Counted from the first letter of the stretch, positions 25,800 to 35,106 are shown. The stretch: DNA of 41,946 bases from Rothia koreensis (GCF_004136575.1 NZ_NOIQ01000020.1:1-41946), one strand, 5' to 3'. Notes: generated by a model from the letters alone, not told the origin. Program-made: numbers and translations.

Positions 25800-27983
25800 G
25801 TGGACTACAAGAAGACGGCGAAATCCGTTCTGGACGGGCTGGGCGGCGCCGACAACGTCGACTATTTCACCCACTGCGCGACCCGCCTCAGGGTCACCAT
25901 CGGCGACAGAACCAAGGTCGACAAGTCTCAGATCGAGAAGACCGACGGCGTCCTCTCGGTCATCGAGCAGGCAGGCCAGACCCAGGTCGTCATCGGAAAC
26001 GAGGTCTCGGAGGTCTACACCGAGATGACCAGGCTTCCCGGCATGGACCGGGAGTCCGGCTCGTCGTCGAGCGGGTCGAAGAACACGGAGGGTTCGGGCG
26101 AGAAGAAGGCCGGAATCATCACCCGCATGTTCGATGTCCTTTCGGACTCGTTCCGCCCGGTCCTGTGGGCTCTCCTGGGCTCCTCGATGATCCTGACGCT
26201 GATCGTGCTGCTCCAGCAGCTGGGCGTGTTCGGCCACTACACCAATTTCGCGGGGCAGAACGTGACCGTGGACCTGGTCAATGGCCCCAAGGTGGGCGAC
26301 GACGCCGCCAATGAGGCCCTCATGAACACGTGGCGTTCACAGTTCCCGTTCTGGTTCATCATCCTCGGCGCAGCGATGTCGGTCCTGAATTTCATGCCGG
26401 TCTTCATCGGGGCGACGGCCGCGAAGCGACTGGGTGCCAACATGTGGGTCGGGGCCGCGATCCCGGCGGCCCTCATGACGGATGCGTTCCGCGGCCTGTC
26501 CACGATGGCGGGCGACGCCGGACATATCACGCTGTTCCACATCGGCGACTGGGGCATTCCCCTCTACCTCTTCAATTACACGGGCCAGGTCTTCCCGCCC
26601 CTGTTCGCCGTCGCGGTCCTGGCGCCGCTGGAACGATTGCTGAAGAAAATCATTCCGAGCATGCTGCACATGGTCTTCGTTCCCATGATCTCGATCCTGA
26701 TCATGGTTCCCCTCACCGCGCTGATCATCGGTCCGATCGGCGTCAATCTCGGGTTGGGCATTTCGAACGTGTTCCAGTGGCTCAATGACATCAATCCGGC
26801 GATCGTGGGGGTCGTCGTCGCCGGGTCGTACCTGTTCATGGTTCCGCTCGGTCTGCACTGGCCCCTCAACGCCGTGATGATTTCGAACCTCTCGACGCTC
26901 GGGTACGACTTCATCCAGTCCCCCATGGCCGCCTACAACTTCGCGGTGTTCGGGGTCGTCACGGGCGTGGCCATTCGTGCGGCACGCGACAAGGAACTTC
27001 GACAGGTCGCCACGGGCGCCGCGGTTTCGGGGCTCCTCGGCGGGATCTCGGAACCTTCGCTCTACGGCGTCGTGCTCCGGTACAAGCGCGTCTTTCCGCT
27101 GATCCTGGTGCCCGCGATGATCGCGGGCGGCCTGATCTCGTGGCTCGGCGTGCGCTCCTACGCCTTCGCTTTCACGTCCTTGCTCTCGATCCCGGCCATG
27201 CAGCCGATTCCGCTCTTCGCCATCGGCCTGGCCATCGCGTTCTTCGGCGGTCTGGGCGGCGTCCTGGTCTTCGGGTTCCGTTCTCGCGAGCAGCGGGAGG
27301 CCGACTTGGCCAAGCAGAGCGTCGCGACCGACGAAGTCCCCACCGGGGAGAGGGTCCGTGCGGCCACGGACGAACCGGAAGCCCCGAGGCCGACTCCGGC
27401 CGCCGTTTCTTCCGGCCCGGCCGCGGCAACGAAAGCGACCGGCGAGGGCGTCGCCACTGAACCCTGGGCGGAAGGCCGGGGATCGGAAGCGGCGGCCAGA
27501 GGGTCGGACTCGCCCCAGGACGACGACGCCGCGACCGTCGGTGCTCCGCTCGAGGGCGACGTCGTGGCCCTGTCGGAGGTGCCCGACCCGATCTTCGCGG
27601 GCGGGAAGCTGGGCCAGGGCGTGGCCATCACGCCGTCGGCACATACCGTGGTCGCACCCGAGGCCGGAACGATCATTGCCGCCCCCGCCTCGGGCCACGC
27701 TCTCGGCCTCCGGCTGGACTCGGGGGTCGATCTGTTGATCCACGTCGGCATCGACACCGTTGCACTGGACGGACGAGGGTTCACGCCGGAGGTTGCCAAG
27801 GGCGATCGTGTCGAAGCGGGCCAGAAGCTCCTGACCTTCGACCCGGACGTCATCACGGAGGCCGGGTGCCCGCTGATCACGCCGGTCGTGGTCACGAACA
27901 CCCCCAAATTCGCCGACGTCGTCGGCCTGCCCGACGGCCGGGCGGGGCTGGGTACGCCGATCATCCGGGTCACCAGGTCCTGA
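25800..27983 (+). CDS. PTS sugar transporter EIIBCA, beta-glucoside/sucrose type
   Basis: A 727-residue phosphotransferase permease with the order IIB-IIC-IIA. IIB (1-80) carries the phosphorylated C26 in YFTHCATRLRV. IIC (about 110-490) has ~10 membrane segments and the family text GGISEPSLYG. A flexible linker rich in A, E, P and T (about 500-575) leads to a glucose-type IIA (about 580-727) with its phosphorylated histidine H648 in LLIHVGIDTV and another in PSAHTVVAPEAG. The GTG at 25800 follows AAGGAG. The RAT in the leader points to a beta-glucoside or sucrose. No phospho-glycosidase gene adjoins, so the sugar is unproven. Confidence 0.93.
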   Translation: MDYKKTAKSVLDGLGGADNVDYFTHCATRLRVTIGDRTKVDKSQIEKTDGVLSVIEQAGQTQVVIGNEVSEVYTEMTRLPGMDRESGSSSSGSKNTEGSGEKKAGIITRMFDVLSDSFRPVLWALLGSSMILTLIVLLQQLGVFGHYTNFAGQNVTVDLVNGPKVGDDAANEALMNTWRSQFPFWFIILGAAMSVLNFMPVFIGATAAKRLGANMWVGAAIPAALMTDAFRGLSTMAGDAGHITLFHIGDWGIPLYLFNYTGQVFPPLFAVAVLAPLERLLKKIIPSMLHMVFVPMISILIMVPLTALIIGPIGVNLGLGISNVFQWLNDINPAIVGVVVAGSYLFMVPLGLHWPLNAVMISNLSTLGYDFIQSPMAAYNFAVFGVVTGVAIRAARDKELRQVATGAAVSGLLGGISEPSLYGVVLRYKRVFPLILVPAMIAGGLISWLGVRSYAFAFTSLLSIPAMQPIPLFAIGLAIAFFGGLGGVLVFGFRSREQREADLAKQSVATDEVPTGERVRAATDEPEAPRPTPAAVSSGPAAATKATGEGVATEPWAEGRGSEAAARGSDSPQDDDAATVGAPLEGDVVALSEVPDPIFAGGKLGQGVAITPSAHTVVAPEAGTIIAAPASGHALGLRLDSGVDLLIHVGIDTVALDGRGFTPEVAKGDRVEAGQKLLTFDPDVITEAGCPLITPVVVTNTPKFADVVGLPDGRAGLGTPIIRVTRS

Positions 27984-28126
27984 CCCCTGCGACGGTGAGC
28001 CGCTGTGCGATTCGGAGGCGTTGACCCGATTCAGTGGCGCCTGCCTCTCCTATGTGGGGGTTGGACCCCCTCGAAAGAGGGGTAGATGCCACGCAATCGG
28101 GCAACGCCCTCCCCACGCGGACCCGG

Positions 28127-28245
28127 CGCGCCTCCGCCGCCCGCGAGGTGGCAACGCCGTGCGCCTCCGCCGCCGAGGTGGCAATTTTGGGACGAAATCG
28201 GGCGGAATCAGTCCCAAAATTGCCACCTCGCGGGCGGAGGCGCAC
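28127..28245. repeat. palindromic intergenic repeat, copy 2, with a partial extra arm
   Basis: A perfect 20-bp pair (28174-28193 with 28211-28230, CGAGGTGGCAATTTTGGGAC) is extended outward by GTGCGCCTCCGCC and its complement (28159-28171, 28233-28245) after a 2-base mismatch, making one of the strongest stems in the window. A further left-arm fragment, GCGCCTCCGCC...GCGAGGTGGCAA, lies at 28128-28153. The remainder of 27984-28126 has no gene. Confidence 0.7.
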
Positions 28246-28275
28246 CGCGTCGACCCGACGACGCGCTTCATGCCC

Positions 28276-28728
28276 TCAGGAGGCGGTCTCTTCGAGGAGT
28301 TGCCGCTGCTCGGGCGAGATGCGCACGATCCGGCTCGTGGGCTCGTTGAAGAATGCCAGCACGGTGGAGGCGTCCACGCACCGCACGCCGCTCTGGGGAT
28401 CGTAGATGCGGTATTCGATGGTCAGGCTCGCGGCGGTGATCTTCTCGACCCAGACCTCGACCTTGGCGGGCTGCCGACTGTAGGACAGCGGGGCGCGGTA
28501 CTTGATGTGATTCTCCGCGACCAGCGCTTGGGTGCCGCTGGGCAACTGGGTGAACAGCGGGATCGGGGCATCCGTGAGCTCGGCGCCGGGTGCCGCGGGA
28601 GGGGGACCGAACGCGGCCACGCGGGCTTCCTCCATGATCCGGGCCATCTCGACGTTGTTGATGTGACGATAGGCGTCCATATCGCCCCAGCGAAGAGGCA
28701 CTTCCACAGTCAGAATTCGCGAACTCAT
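28276..28728 (-). CDS. acyl-CoA thioesterase, hotdog fold (second paralogue)
   Basis: A 150-residue 4HBT domain with R13-W14-G-D16-M-D18, H22-I-N24-N25 and MEEAR (31-35), parallel to the protein at 114-563. Its expected role is hydrolysis of a short or branched acyl-CoA. No ribosome site precedes the ATG; instead TAGGCT (28740-28735, minus strand) lies six bases before it, implying transcription begins at the start codon (leaderless). It converges on the PTS gene with repeat copy 2 between. Confidence 0.86.
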   Translation of the reverse strand: MSSRILTVEVPLRWGDMDAYRHINNVEMARIMEEARVAAFGPPPAAPGAELTDAPIPLFTQLPSGTQALVAENHIKYRAPLSYSRQPAKVEVWVEKITAASLTIEYRIYDPQSGVRCVDASTVLAFFNEPTSRIVRISPEQRQLLEETAS

Positions 28729-28754
28729 ATCACTAGCCTATCGATATCCCGGGC

Positions 28755-28796
28755 GACGACGCCGCGCCCCGTTCGTAGGCTCCGGGCGGCGTCGTC
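28755..28796. terminator. hairpin behind the amino-acid permease gene
   Basis: GACGACGCCGC (28755-28765) pairs with GCGGCGTCGTC (28786-28796). It lies after the permease stop on the minus strand, with no clear T-tract. Confidence 0.5.
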
Positions 28797-28841
28797 TCCC
28801 CTCCGGGCGCCCCGCCCGCGCGAGAGCCCTGGCCGGTACCG

Positions 28842-30293
28842 CTAGACGCTCGTCGCGACCTCGGCTTCGTCGAATGCGTCCATGTCACTGCCGACGAACC
28901 GGCGGACGAACAAGTAGTAGACGGCCGTCAGGAACGCGTAGAAGCACAGGGCCACGAAGCCCGGGAGCCGCATGTCCGGACTCGAGAGCACGGCAGCAAA
29001 GATCGCGACCAGCCCGAGGATTCCGAGTACCGCCGTCGGCGTCCCGCCCAGCAGCCGGAACTCGGAGGAGGCACCGTTCTTCCGTCGGTAGCTAATGTAG
29101 GAGCCGAGAATCAGTATCCACACCACCAGGATGAAGGTGGTGATCACGGACATCATGATCAGGAAGACGTTCTCGGTGACGAGGGCCAGCACGATCACCA
29201 CCAGGATCCCGACGCAGGACATCGCGAGCGACCGTGCCGGGCTGCCGAGCTTCGTCGTCCGCTGGAGAGCACGGGGCGCCATGCCCTGGTAGGACAGCGA
29301 ATGGATCAGCCGCGTCCCGGCGTAGACATTGGCGTTGGCCGCCGACAGCGCGGCGATGAGAACGATGAAATTGATGACGGCGGCGGCCGCCGGGATCCCG
29401 ACCTCCGAGAACACCATGACGAACGGGCTCGAGGACAAGTCCCCGGTGCCGGCGGCCGCGGACCAGGGCATGAGCGCCATGACCACGAAGAGCGCCAGCA
29501 CGTAGAACGTCGCGAGTCTCCAGATCGTTGCCTTCCCCGCGCTGCGGACCGACCGTACGGGGTCTTTCGCCTCCGCGGCCGAGATGGAGATCAATTCGAT
29601 GCCGCCGAACGAGAACATGACCACGGCCATTCCGAGCCAGATCGAGCTCGGTCCGTTGGGGATGAAACCGTTCTCGGTCAGGTGACGCGTCCCCTCGGCA
29701 GGGTGACTCGGCAACCCGAAGAAGACAATGATCAAACCGATGACGATGAAGGCGACGACCGCAATGACCTTGATGCCGGAAAGGAAGAATTCGACCAATC
29801 CGAAGGACTTCACGCTGTACGCATTCAGGAAGACGATGACGAGCGCGAACACCAGGATCCCGACCCAGAGCGGCAGTTCGGGCCACCAGAATTTGAGGTA
29901 CGTCGCCACGGCCACGAGTTCGGCGCCGGCCACGCACACCGTGGTCGCCCAATAGGCCCACCGGGTGATGAAGCCCGCGAAGGGCCCGAGAAAACGACCG
30001 GCCATCGTGCCGAAGCCACCCCGGACCGGATATTTGACCGCCATCTCCCCTGCGGCACAAGCGATGATGGCCGCGATCAACGAACCGATCGCGTAGCAAA
30101 TGATCACCGCAGGGCCGGCGACGCCGATGGCCGCACCCGACCCCAGGAACAGGCCCGTGCCCAACGCCGAGCCGAGGGCGATCATCGTCATTTGTTCGTG
30201 GGACAACGAGCGCGCGAGAGCTCCGTCCTTCGTAGTCTTGTCCATAGAGCGGCCGAGGCCCTTCCTCCGTGATGCGAGCAACTGTTCAGCCAT
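28842..30293 (-). CDS. amino acid permease, APC superfamily (AroP/GabP/ProY group)
   Basis: A 483-residue protein with 12 predicted helices. The first helix IALGSALGTGLFLGSGAAI and GFGTMAGRFLGPFAGFITRW are typical of the amino-acid transporter family (AAT), which import amino acids by proton symport. Start is uncertain between 30293 and an internal ATG at 30245 (MDKTTKDGALARSL), the latter more like the family; GGAGGAAGG lies 16 bases before it. A specific substrate is not readable. Confidence 0.87.
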   Translation of the reverse strand: MAEQLLASRRKGLGRSMDKTTKDGALARSLSHEQMTMIALGSALGTGLFLGSGAAIGVAGPAVIICYAIGSLIAAIIACAAGEMAVKYPVRGGFGTMAGRFLGPFAGFITRWAYWATTVCVAGAELVAVATYLKFWWPELPLWVGILVFALVIVFLNAYSVKSFGLVEFFLSGIKVIAVVAFIVIGLIIVFFGLPSHPAEGTRHLTENGFIPNGPSSIWLGMAVVMFSFGGIELISISAAEAKDPVRSVRSAGKATIWRLATFYVLALFVVMALMPWSAAAGTGDLSSSPFVMVFSEVGIPAAAAVINFIVLIAALSAANANVYAGTRLIHSLSYQGMAPRALQRTTKLGSPARSLAMSCVGILVVIVLALVTENVFLIMMSVITTFILVVWILILGSYISYRRKNGASSEFRLLGGTPTAVLGILGLVAIFAAVLSSPDMRLPGFVALCFYAFLTAVYYLFVRRFVGSDMDAFDEAEVATSV

Positions 30294-30441
30294 TATCTCG
30301 CGAATTCACGCGGTCACGCCACACGAGCGGTTCAGTGCCGCGCCCACGCGTGCAACACGACCCTGCCGACCGGCCCAGATGGTTGTGCCGACGAGGCGAC
30401 TCATCGGCCCGCTGGCCCCTCACCCCCGTGAGCATCTCTGT

Positions 30442-31137
30442 CTAGAGGTCCTCCAACACCCTGTCCGCGAGCGCGCGAGCGGATTGCGGATTCTGCCCGG
30501 TGTACAGATTCCCATCAGTGACCACGAAGGGGCGAAGAGGCAGCTTGCCTTTCTCATAGAGAATGCCGGCGTCTTCGAGTGCGTCCTGCAAGTACCAGGC
30601 AGCCTTCCACCCGAAGGTATTCAGACGCTCCTCGACGTTGGAGAGGCCCGTCATGTGTCGACCCGCGAATGCATTGGTCCCGTCGGCCCTCCGCGCGGCA
30701 AGCACGGCAGCGGGGGCGTGGCAGAGGAGAGCCAACGGGCGTCCTGCCCCGAGCCGTCGCTCGAGCAGCGCGCCGGAATCGGCGTCGAAGGCCAGATCCT
30801 CCATGGGGCCGTGACCGCCCGGGTAAAAGACCAGGTCGAAGTCGGCCTCGTTCACATCGGCCAGAGCCAGGGGGTGGTCCAGGCTCCCCTGGATTCCCTC
30901 GAGATACGAACGCATGTCACGACGGCGTCGAGGCAGTCCACCGGCCACGCCGAGGCTCAACTCGTCCAGGGTCGGGGCGACGCCGCCCGGCGTCGCGATC
31001 ACGGTCTCCCAGCCGGCTTCGGAGAAGATCCTATGCGGTTCGGCCAGCTCTTCGGCCCAGTATCCCGTGGGATGCTCCGTTCCGTCCTTGAGCGTCCACG
31101 TCGACGCGGCGGTCACGACGAACAGTATTCGGTTCAC
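30442..31137 (-). CDS. DJ-1/PfpI family protein (Hsp31/glyoxalase III-like)
   Basis: A 231-residue class I amidotransferase-like fold. The nucleophile elbow is C139-H140 in LALLCHAPAAV, preceded by VFYPGGHGPMEDL, both typical of Hsp31-type DJ-1 proteins involved in handling of methylglyoxal or damaged proteins. The GTG at 31137 has AAAGGGG about seven bases upstream and gives the standard first strand (NRILFVVTAAS); the longer frame would run over the operator at 31202-31220. It diverges from a TetR gene across that operator, so both are probably controlled by the same repressor. Confidence 0.88.
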   Translation of the reverse strand: MNRILFVVTAASTWTLKDGTEHPTGYWAEELAEPHRIFSEAGWETVIATPGGVAPTLDELSLGVAGGLPRRRRDMRSYLEGIQGSLDHPLALADVNEADFDLVFYPGGHGPMEDLAFDADSGALLERRLGAGRPLALLCHAPAAVLAARRADGTNAFAGRHMTGLSNVEERLNTFGWKAAWYLQDALEDAGILYEKGKLPLRPFVVTDGNLYTGQNPQSARALADRVLEDL

Positions 31138-31201
31138 GAAAGGCCCCTTTCTCGAGACGACCCGATGGGGCCAGGTGTCTCGTCCCATCCTTGGCCGACA
31201 T

Positions 31202-31220
31202 AAGTTTACGTTGTAAACTT
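31202..31220. promoter_or_regulatory. TetR operator between divergent genes
   Basis: AAGTTTAC-GTT-GTAAACTT is a perfect 8-bp inverted repeat. Its right half contains TAAACT (31214-31219), the likely -10 of the TetR gene, so binding would block that promoter and probably the divergent DJ-1 gene. Confidence 0.7.
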
Positions 31221-31237
31221 TAGGCCGAGGTGACCCG

Positions 31238-31840
31238 ATGTCAACAGCCGAAACCACGAAAAAACATCACCACGGCGATCTGCGCCGCGCCCTGATCGAT
31301 TCCGGTATCGAGATCCTGGAAGAAGGCGCTCCCTTCTCTCTCCGCGCCGTCGCGCGCCGTGTCGGCGTGTCCCAGACGGCCCCGTACCGACATTTCAGGG
31401 ACAAGATGCACCTCGAAGCGGCCATGGCCGCCGAGGGGTTCCGCGATCTCCGGGAGCGGCTCGAAAGCGTCGTCGCCGAATCCGGCGAGTCCGCAACGCC
31501 GCTGGAGGAGTTGGCGGTCGTCTACGTCAGGCGCGCCGTCGACTGCCCGGCCCTCTACGGCCTGATGTTCGCCCAACCCTGCGGTGAGGACGACGAACGC
31601 CTCCACGCCTCCGCATCGGTCTTCGATGTGCTCGAGCGGGTCGCGCACGCCGGATATCCCGACCGAGACTCCCACGCTCTGGCGAACGCGGGTTGGGCAC
31701 TCGCGCATGGCTTGGTCTCACTGCACCTCGCGGGCAAGTACGGCGACGTTTCCCAGCGCGGGCTCGAGTCCCGCGTTCGAGAAAGCTTTGCCGCGATCCT
31801 TGGGGCAGAAGCGTCCCCCGACACGCCAGTGACCCCCTGA
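31238..31840 (+). CDS. TetR/AcrR family regulator
   Basis: A 200-residue repressor. The helix-turn-helix is residues about 28-58 (FSLRAVARRVGVSQTAPYRHFRDK), followed by an effector domain with the ALYGLMFAQP pattern of the WHG subgroup. GAGG precedes the ATG. It sits beside a palindrome that overlaps its own -10 and probably governs itself, the divergent DJ-1 protein, and the reductase, esterase and transporter genes that follow in the same direction. An electrophile or other stress ligand is plausible given the targets. Confidence 0.9.
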   Translation: MSTAETTKKHHHGDLRRALIDSGIEILEEGAPFSLRAVARRVGVSQTAPYRHFRDKMHLEAAMAAEGFRDLRERLESVVAESGESATPLEELAVVYVRRAVDCPALYGLMFAQPCGEDDERLHASASVFDVLERVAHAGYPDRDSHALANAGWALAHGLVSLHLAGKYGDVSQRGLESRVRESFAAILGAEASPDTPVTP

Positions 31841-31894
31841 GCCCCACTTCGCCTCATTGCACCTGAAACGACCACAACCACAGGAGAGAACACC

Positions 31895-32833
31895 GTGCAG
31901 ACCATTCTCGGGGCAGGCGGCCCCATCGCAGAAGAACTTGCCAGGCAGCTTCATCAACACTTCACCCAGGACATCCGGCTGGTGAGCCGGCATCCTGACA
32001 AGGTCAACCCGACCGATGAGCTGTTCCCGGCCGATCTGACCGACCCAGAGGCGACCGACCGCGCGGTCGAAGGAAGCGACGTCGTGTACCTGACGGTCGG
32101 GTTGCCCATGGACTCCGCGCTGTGGGAGCAAAAATTTCCGACGATGATGCGGAACACGATCGAGGCCGTGAAGCGTCACGGCGCGCGTTTGGTCTTCTTC
32201 GACAACACGTACATGTACCCCGGGACCCCGACGCCCCAGACGGAGTCCATCCCCTTTCGCCCGAACGGACGGAAAGGTCGCGTGCGAGCCGAGCTGGCAA
32301 CCATGCTTCTTCGCGAAATGGATGCCGGAACCGTGACCGCTCTCATCGGGCGAGCTCCGGAATTCTACGGCCCGGGAAAGACCAAGAGCCTGACGAATTC
32401 CCTGGTCTTCGACCGTATTCGAACGGGGAAACTCCCCTTGGTGCCGGTCAGCTCCTCGACCCACCGGTCCCTGATCTGGACACCGGATGCGAGCCGTGCG
32501 CTGGCCCTGCTCGGGAATACCCCGGACGCCTACGGGCAGACCTGGCACCTCCCGATCGACCAGAACCGCCTCACCTATCGTGAGCTCATTCGGATCGCCG
32601 CGGAATCGACCGGGCGGCGCGCCGCATTCGCGGTCCTGCCCCGCTGGGCCTTCGCGGTGGGTCGTCGCTTCTCCGCGGCGATGGCCGAGACCCAGGAGCT
32701 CCTTCCCAGGTACCGCGACGACAACCTCTTCGTGACCTCGAAATTCGCCGAACGATTCCCCGACTTCGAGGTGACCTCTTACCGGAAAGGGGTCCGCCAC
32801 CTGGTGCAGGAGGAAGTTCAGGACAGGGGTTGA
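31895..32833 (+). CDS. NAD(P)-dependent epimerase/reductase-like protein
   Basis: A 312-residue extended SDR-type protein. The nucleotide loop is unusual, GAGGPIA (6-12), in place of GxxGxxG, but the strand-turn-helix setting and the acidic/arginine end of strand 2 (LVSRHP) imply NADP binding. Later text DNTYMYPGTPTPQTES and APEFYGPGKTKS fits the family. AGGAGAG lies before the GTG start. It follows the TetR gene by 54 bases and precedes an esterase. Substrate unknown. Confidence 0.8.
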   Translation: MQTILGAGGPIAEELARQLHQHFTQDIRLVSRHPDKVNPTDELFPADLTDPEATDRAVEGSDVVYLTVGLPMDSALWEQKFPTMMRNTIEAVKRHGARLVFFDNTYMYPGTPTPQTESIPFRPNGRKGRVRAELATMLLREMDAGTVTALIGRAPEFYGPGKTKSLTNSLVFDRIRTGKLPLVPVSSSTHRSLIWTPDASRALALLGNTPDAYGQTWHLPIDQNRLTYRELIRIAAESTGRRAAFAVLPRWAFAVGRRFSAAMAETQELLPRYRDDNLFVTSKFAERFPDFEVTSYRKGVRHLVQEEVQDRG

Positions 32834-32909
32834 CGGTGACAACATCCCGTTGCCATATTGAAAATTCGGGCTCTCGCACCACCTCGCGGAGAGCCAGGAA
32901 AGGATAGTC

Positions 32910-33884
32910 ATGAGCACCATCCCGGATCCCATCGACCCAGTTCTCGAACCTGAGGCCGTGGAGCTGTGCGAAGCGACCGATCCCCATCCCAGAATCTACG
33001 AAGTCCCGCCGGAACAGGGCCGCGAGATCCTTCGCGACCTCCAGAGCGGAGAAGGAGTTGAACGCCCCGACGTCGACGAGGAATGGGTCGAGGTCGACGC
33101 CGGCCAGTGGGGCACCGTGCCGACCCGCATCATCAGACCCAAGGACACGCGGGGCGAGCTTCCCGTGGTCTTCTACATTCACGGCGCCGGTTGGGTCTTC
33201 GGGGACGAGAAGACTCACGACCGCCTGTTCCGGGAATTGGTGGTGGGGGCCAACGCCGCCGGAGTGTTCCCCGTCTACGACCGCGCTCCCGAGAAGGGAT
33301 ACCCCACGCAGGTCGAACAGAACTACGCGGTGGGCCAGTGGGTGGCCGAGCACGGGCACGAATACGGCCTCGACACCAGCCGCATCGCGGTGACCGGCGA
33401 GTCCGTGGGCGGTTGCATGAGCGCCGTCTTCACCCAAATGAACAAGGACCGCGGCGGGTTGGACATCGCGGGCCAGGTTCTCCTGTATCCGGTGGCCGAC
33501 GCCGACTTCACCACTCCCTCCTACGAACAGTTCGCGGACGGCTACTACCTGACCCGGGACGGCATGAAGTGGTTCTGGGACCAGTACACCACCGACCCGG
33601 AACAGCGGCGCGAGAAGTATGCTTCCCCGCTCCGGACGCCCGACGACGACCTCAAGGGCCTTCCGCCGACGCTCGTCATCACGGACGAGGCCGACGTCCT
33701 GCGCGACGAAGGCGAAAAATACGCCAACAAGCTGCGCGACAACGGCGTGGAGGTGACCAGTGTCCGCATCGCGGCCATGGTCCATGACTTCCTGCTGCTG
33801 GACAGTCTCCGAAATACGAAGGGAGCGAACGTCGCCCGCCACCTCGCCGTCGATGCGCTGCGCAAGGCGCTGGGCACGGCATGA
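32910..33884 (+). CDS. alpha/beta hydrolase, HSL-type esterase
   Basis: A 324-residue carboxylesterase. The oxyanion motif is HGAGW (91-95, normally HGGGW), nucleophile S165 in GESVGG, and the acid and histidine are D262 (ADVLRDEGE) and H292 (MVHDF), so the triad is complete. It should hydrolyse short-chain esters in the cytoplasm. The ATG has AGGAAAGGA upstream. It lies 76 bases after the reductase-like gene and 16 bases before the MFS gene. Confidence 0.9.
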   Translation: MSTIPDPIDPVLEPEAVELCEATDPHPRIYEVPPEQGREILRDLQSGEGVERPDVDEEWVEVDAGQWGTVPTRIIRPKDTRGELPVVFYIHGAGWVFGDEKTHDRLFRELVVGANAAGVFPVYDRAPEKGYPTQVEQNYAVGQWVAEHGHEYGLDTSRIAVTGESVGGCMSAVFTQMNKDRGGLDIAGQVLLYPVADADFTTPSYEQFADGYYLTRDGMKWFWDQYTTDPEQRREKYASPLRTPDDDLKGLPPTLVITDEADVLRDEGEKYANKLRDNGVEVTSVRIAAMVHDFLLLDSLRNTKGANVARHLAVDALRKALGTA

Positions 33885-33900
33885 TCCCGGCCGGACACCC

Positions 33901-35106
33901 TTGACCGGCCGGGTTCCCGGCCGGGGTCCTGGCAGGGTCGCATCCGCACGAAGAGCGACCCTGGCGGTGTTTGCGGCCAACGGATTCGCTTTCGCCACGT
34001 GGATGTCACGCATCCCGGACATCCGGGACCACCTGGGACTGTCTCCTGGGCAGCTGAGTGTCCTTCTGCTGGCCATTTCGATCGGGTCCCTGGTCGGCCT
34101 TCCCCTGGCCGGTCGGTTGCTCGAACGGTGGGGACCCCTCCTCGGCACGCGACTGGCCATCCTGGCGGCCGCCGTCGGCCTGGTCGGGGCCTCCGCGATG
34201 GTCGGGGTTGCGCCGTCATTCGTGTGGATCGCACCCTTCCTCGCCGTCTTCGGTTTGGGAAACGGCGTGTGGGACGTGTCCCAGAATCTCGAGGGGGCGA
34301 CGGTCGAGCAGCGCATGGGGCGCGCCATCATGCCCTGGTTCCATGCAGCCTTCAGCGGTGGGACGGTCCTCGGCTCTCTCACGGGCGCCGGAGCGATCGT
34401 CATCGGTGTCCCGGTGCAGCTGCACATTCCCGTGGTCGTTCTGATCGCCGGCGGAACGGCGTGGTTGGCCAGTTCCGGGTTCTTGCCCTCCCCCTCCGAG
34501 CCCCGCACCGGCCAGATGCCTCCGACGAGCTCCGTGGCACGGACATCCGCGTGGCTCGAGCCGCGGACCTGGCTCGTCGGCGTCATGGTGATGGCCGCGT
34601 CCTTCACGGAGGGCACAGCCAACGACTGGATGGCCGTCGCCTTCGTGAGCGGCCACCACGTCCCCTCGAGCATGGGCGTGCTCGGGGTCAGCATTTTTCT
34701 GACCGCGATGACTCTGACACGAGTCCTCGGCACCAAGGCCCTGGACCGGTACGGGCGAGTCGTCCTGCTCAGCGGGTTGTTCGCGACGGCGACCATCGGT
34801 TGCCTCATGGTCGTCTTCGGCAACCTGGTGGTCGCATACGCCGGCGCTGCCGTGTGGGGCATCGGCGCAAGTTTGGGCTTCCCCGTCGGAATGTCCGCCG
34901 CCTCGGACGAGCCGATGCGCGCCGCCGCACGCTTGTCGGTCGTCTCGACCCTGGGTTACACCGCTTTCCTCGGCGGACCCCCGCTCCTGGGTTTCCTGGG
35001 CGACCACGTCGGGCCGCTGAACGCTCTGCTCGCCGTCGGCGTGGCTGCCCTTCTGGCCATCGCCGTCGTCCCCGCCGCCCGACCGCGACGAGAAGACCCC
35101 CGATGA
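33901..35106 (+). CDS. MFS transporter, probable efflux (YbjJ/Fuc-like group)
   Basis: A 401-residue protein with 12 predicted helices. The start at TTG 33901 is a best guess: no convincing SD is visible, but it lies 16 bases after the esterase stop and gives a basic N-terminus just before helix 1 (ATLAVFAANGFAFATW). Text such as SRIPDIRDHLGLSPGQLSVLLLAISIGSLVG resembles the YbjJ/BbtN-type MFS group. It closes the TetR-reductase-esterase cluster and probably exports the relevant compound or its product. Confidence 0.75.
   Translation: MTGRVPGRGPGRVASARRATLAVFAANGFAFATWMSRIPDIRDHLGLSPGQLSVLLLAISIGSLVGLPLAGRLLERWGPLLGTRLAILAAAVGLVGASAMVGVAPSFVWIAPFLAVFGLGNGVWDVSQNLEGATVEQRMGRAIMPWFHAAFSGGTVLGSLTGAGAIVIGVPVQLHIPVVVLIAGGTAWLASSGFLPSPSEPRTGQMPPTSSVARTSAWLEPRTWLVGVMVMAASFTEGTANDWMAVAFVSGHHVPSSMGVLGVSIFLTAMTLTRVLGTKALDRYGRVVLLSGLFATATIGCLMVVFGNLVVAYAGAAVWGIGASLGFPVGMSAASDEPMRAAARLSVVSTLGYTAFLGGPPLLGFLGDHVGPLNALLAVGVAALLAIAVVPAARPRREDPR

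Noticed and set aside
31138-31257. Longer DJ-1 protein starting at 31257
   Set aside because: It would overlap the TetR start and the operator; the GTG at 31137 has a good ribosome site.
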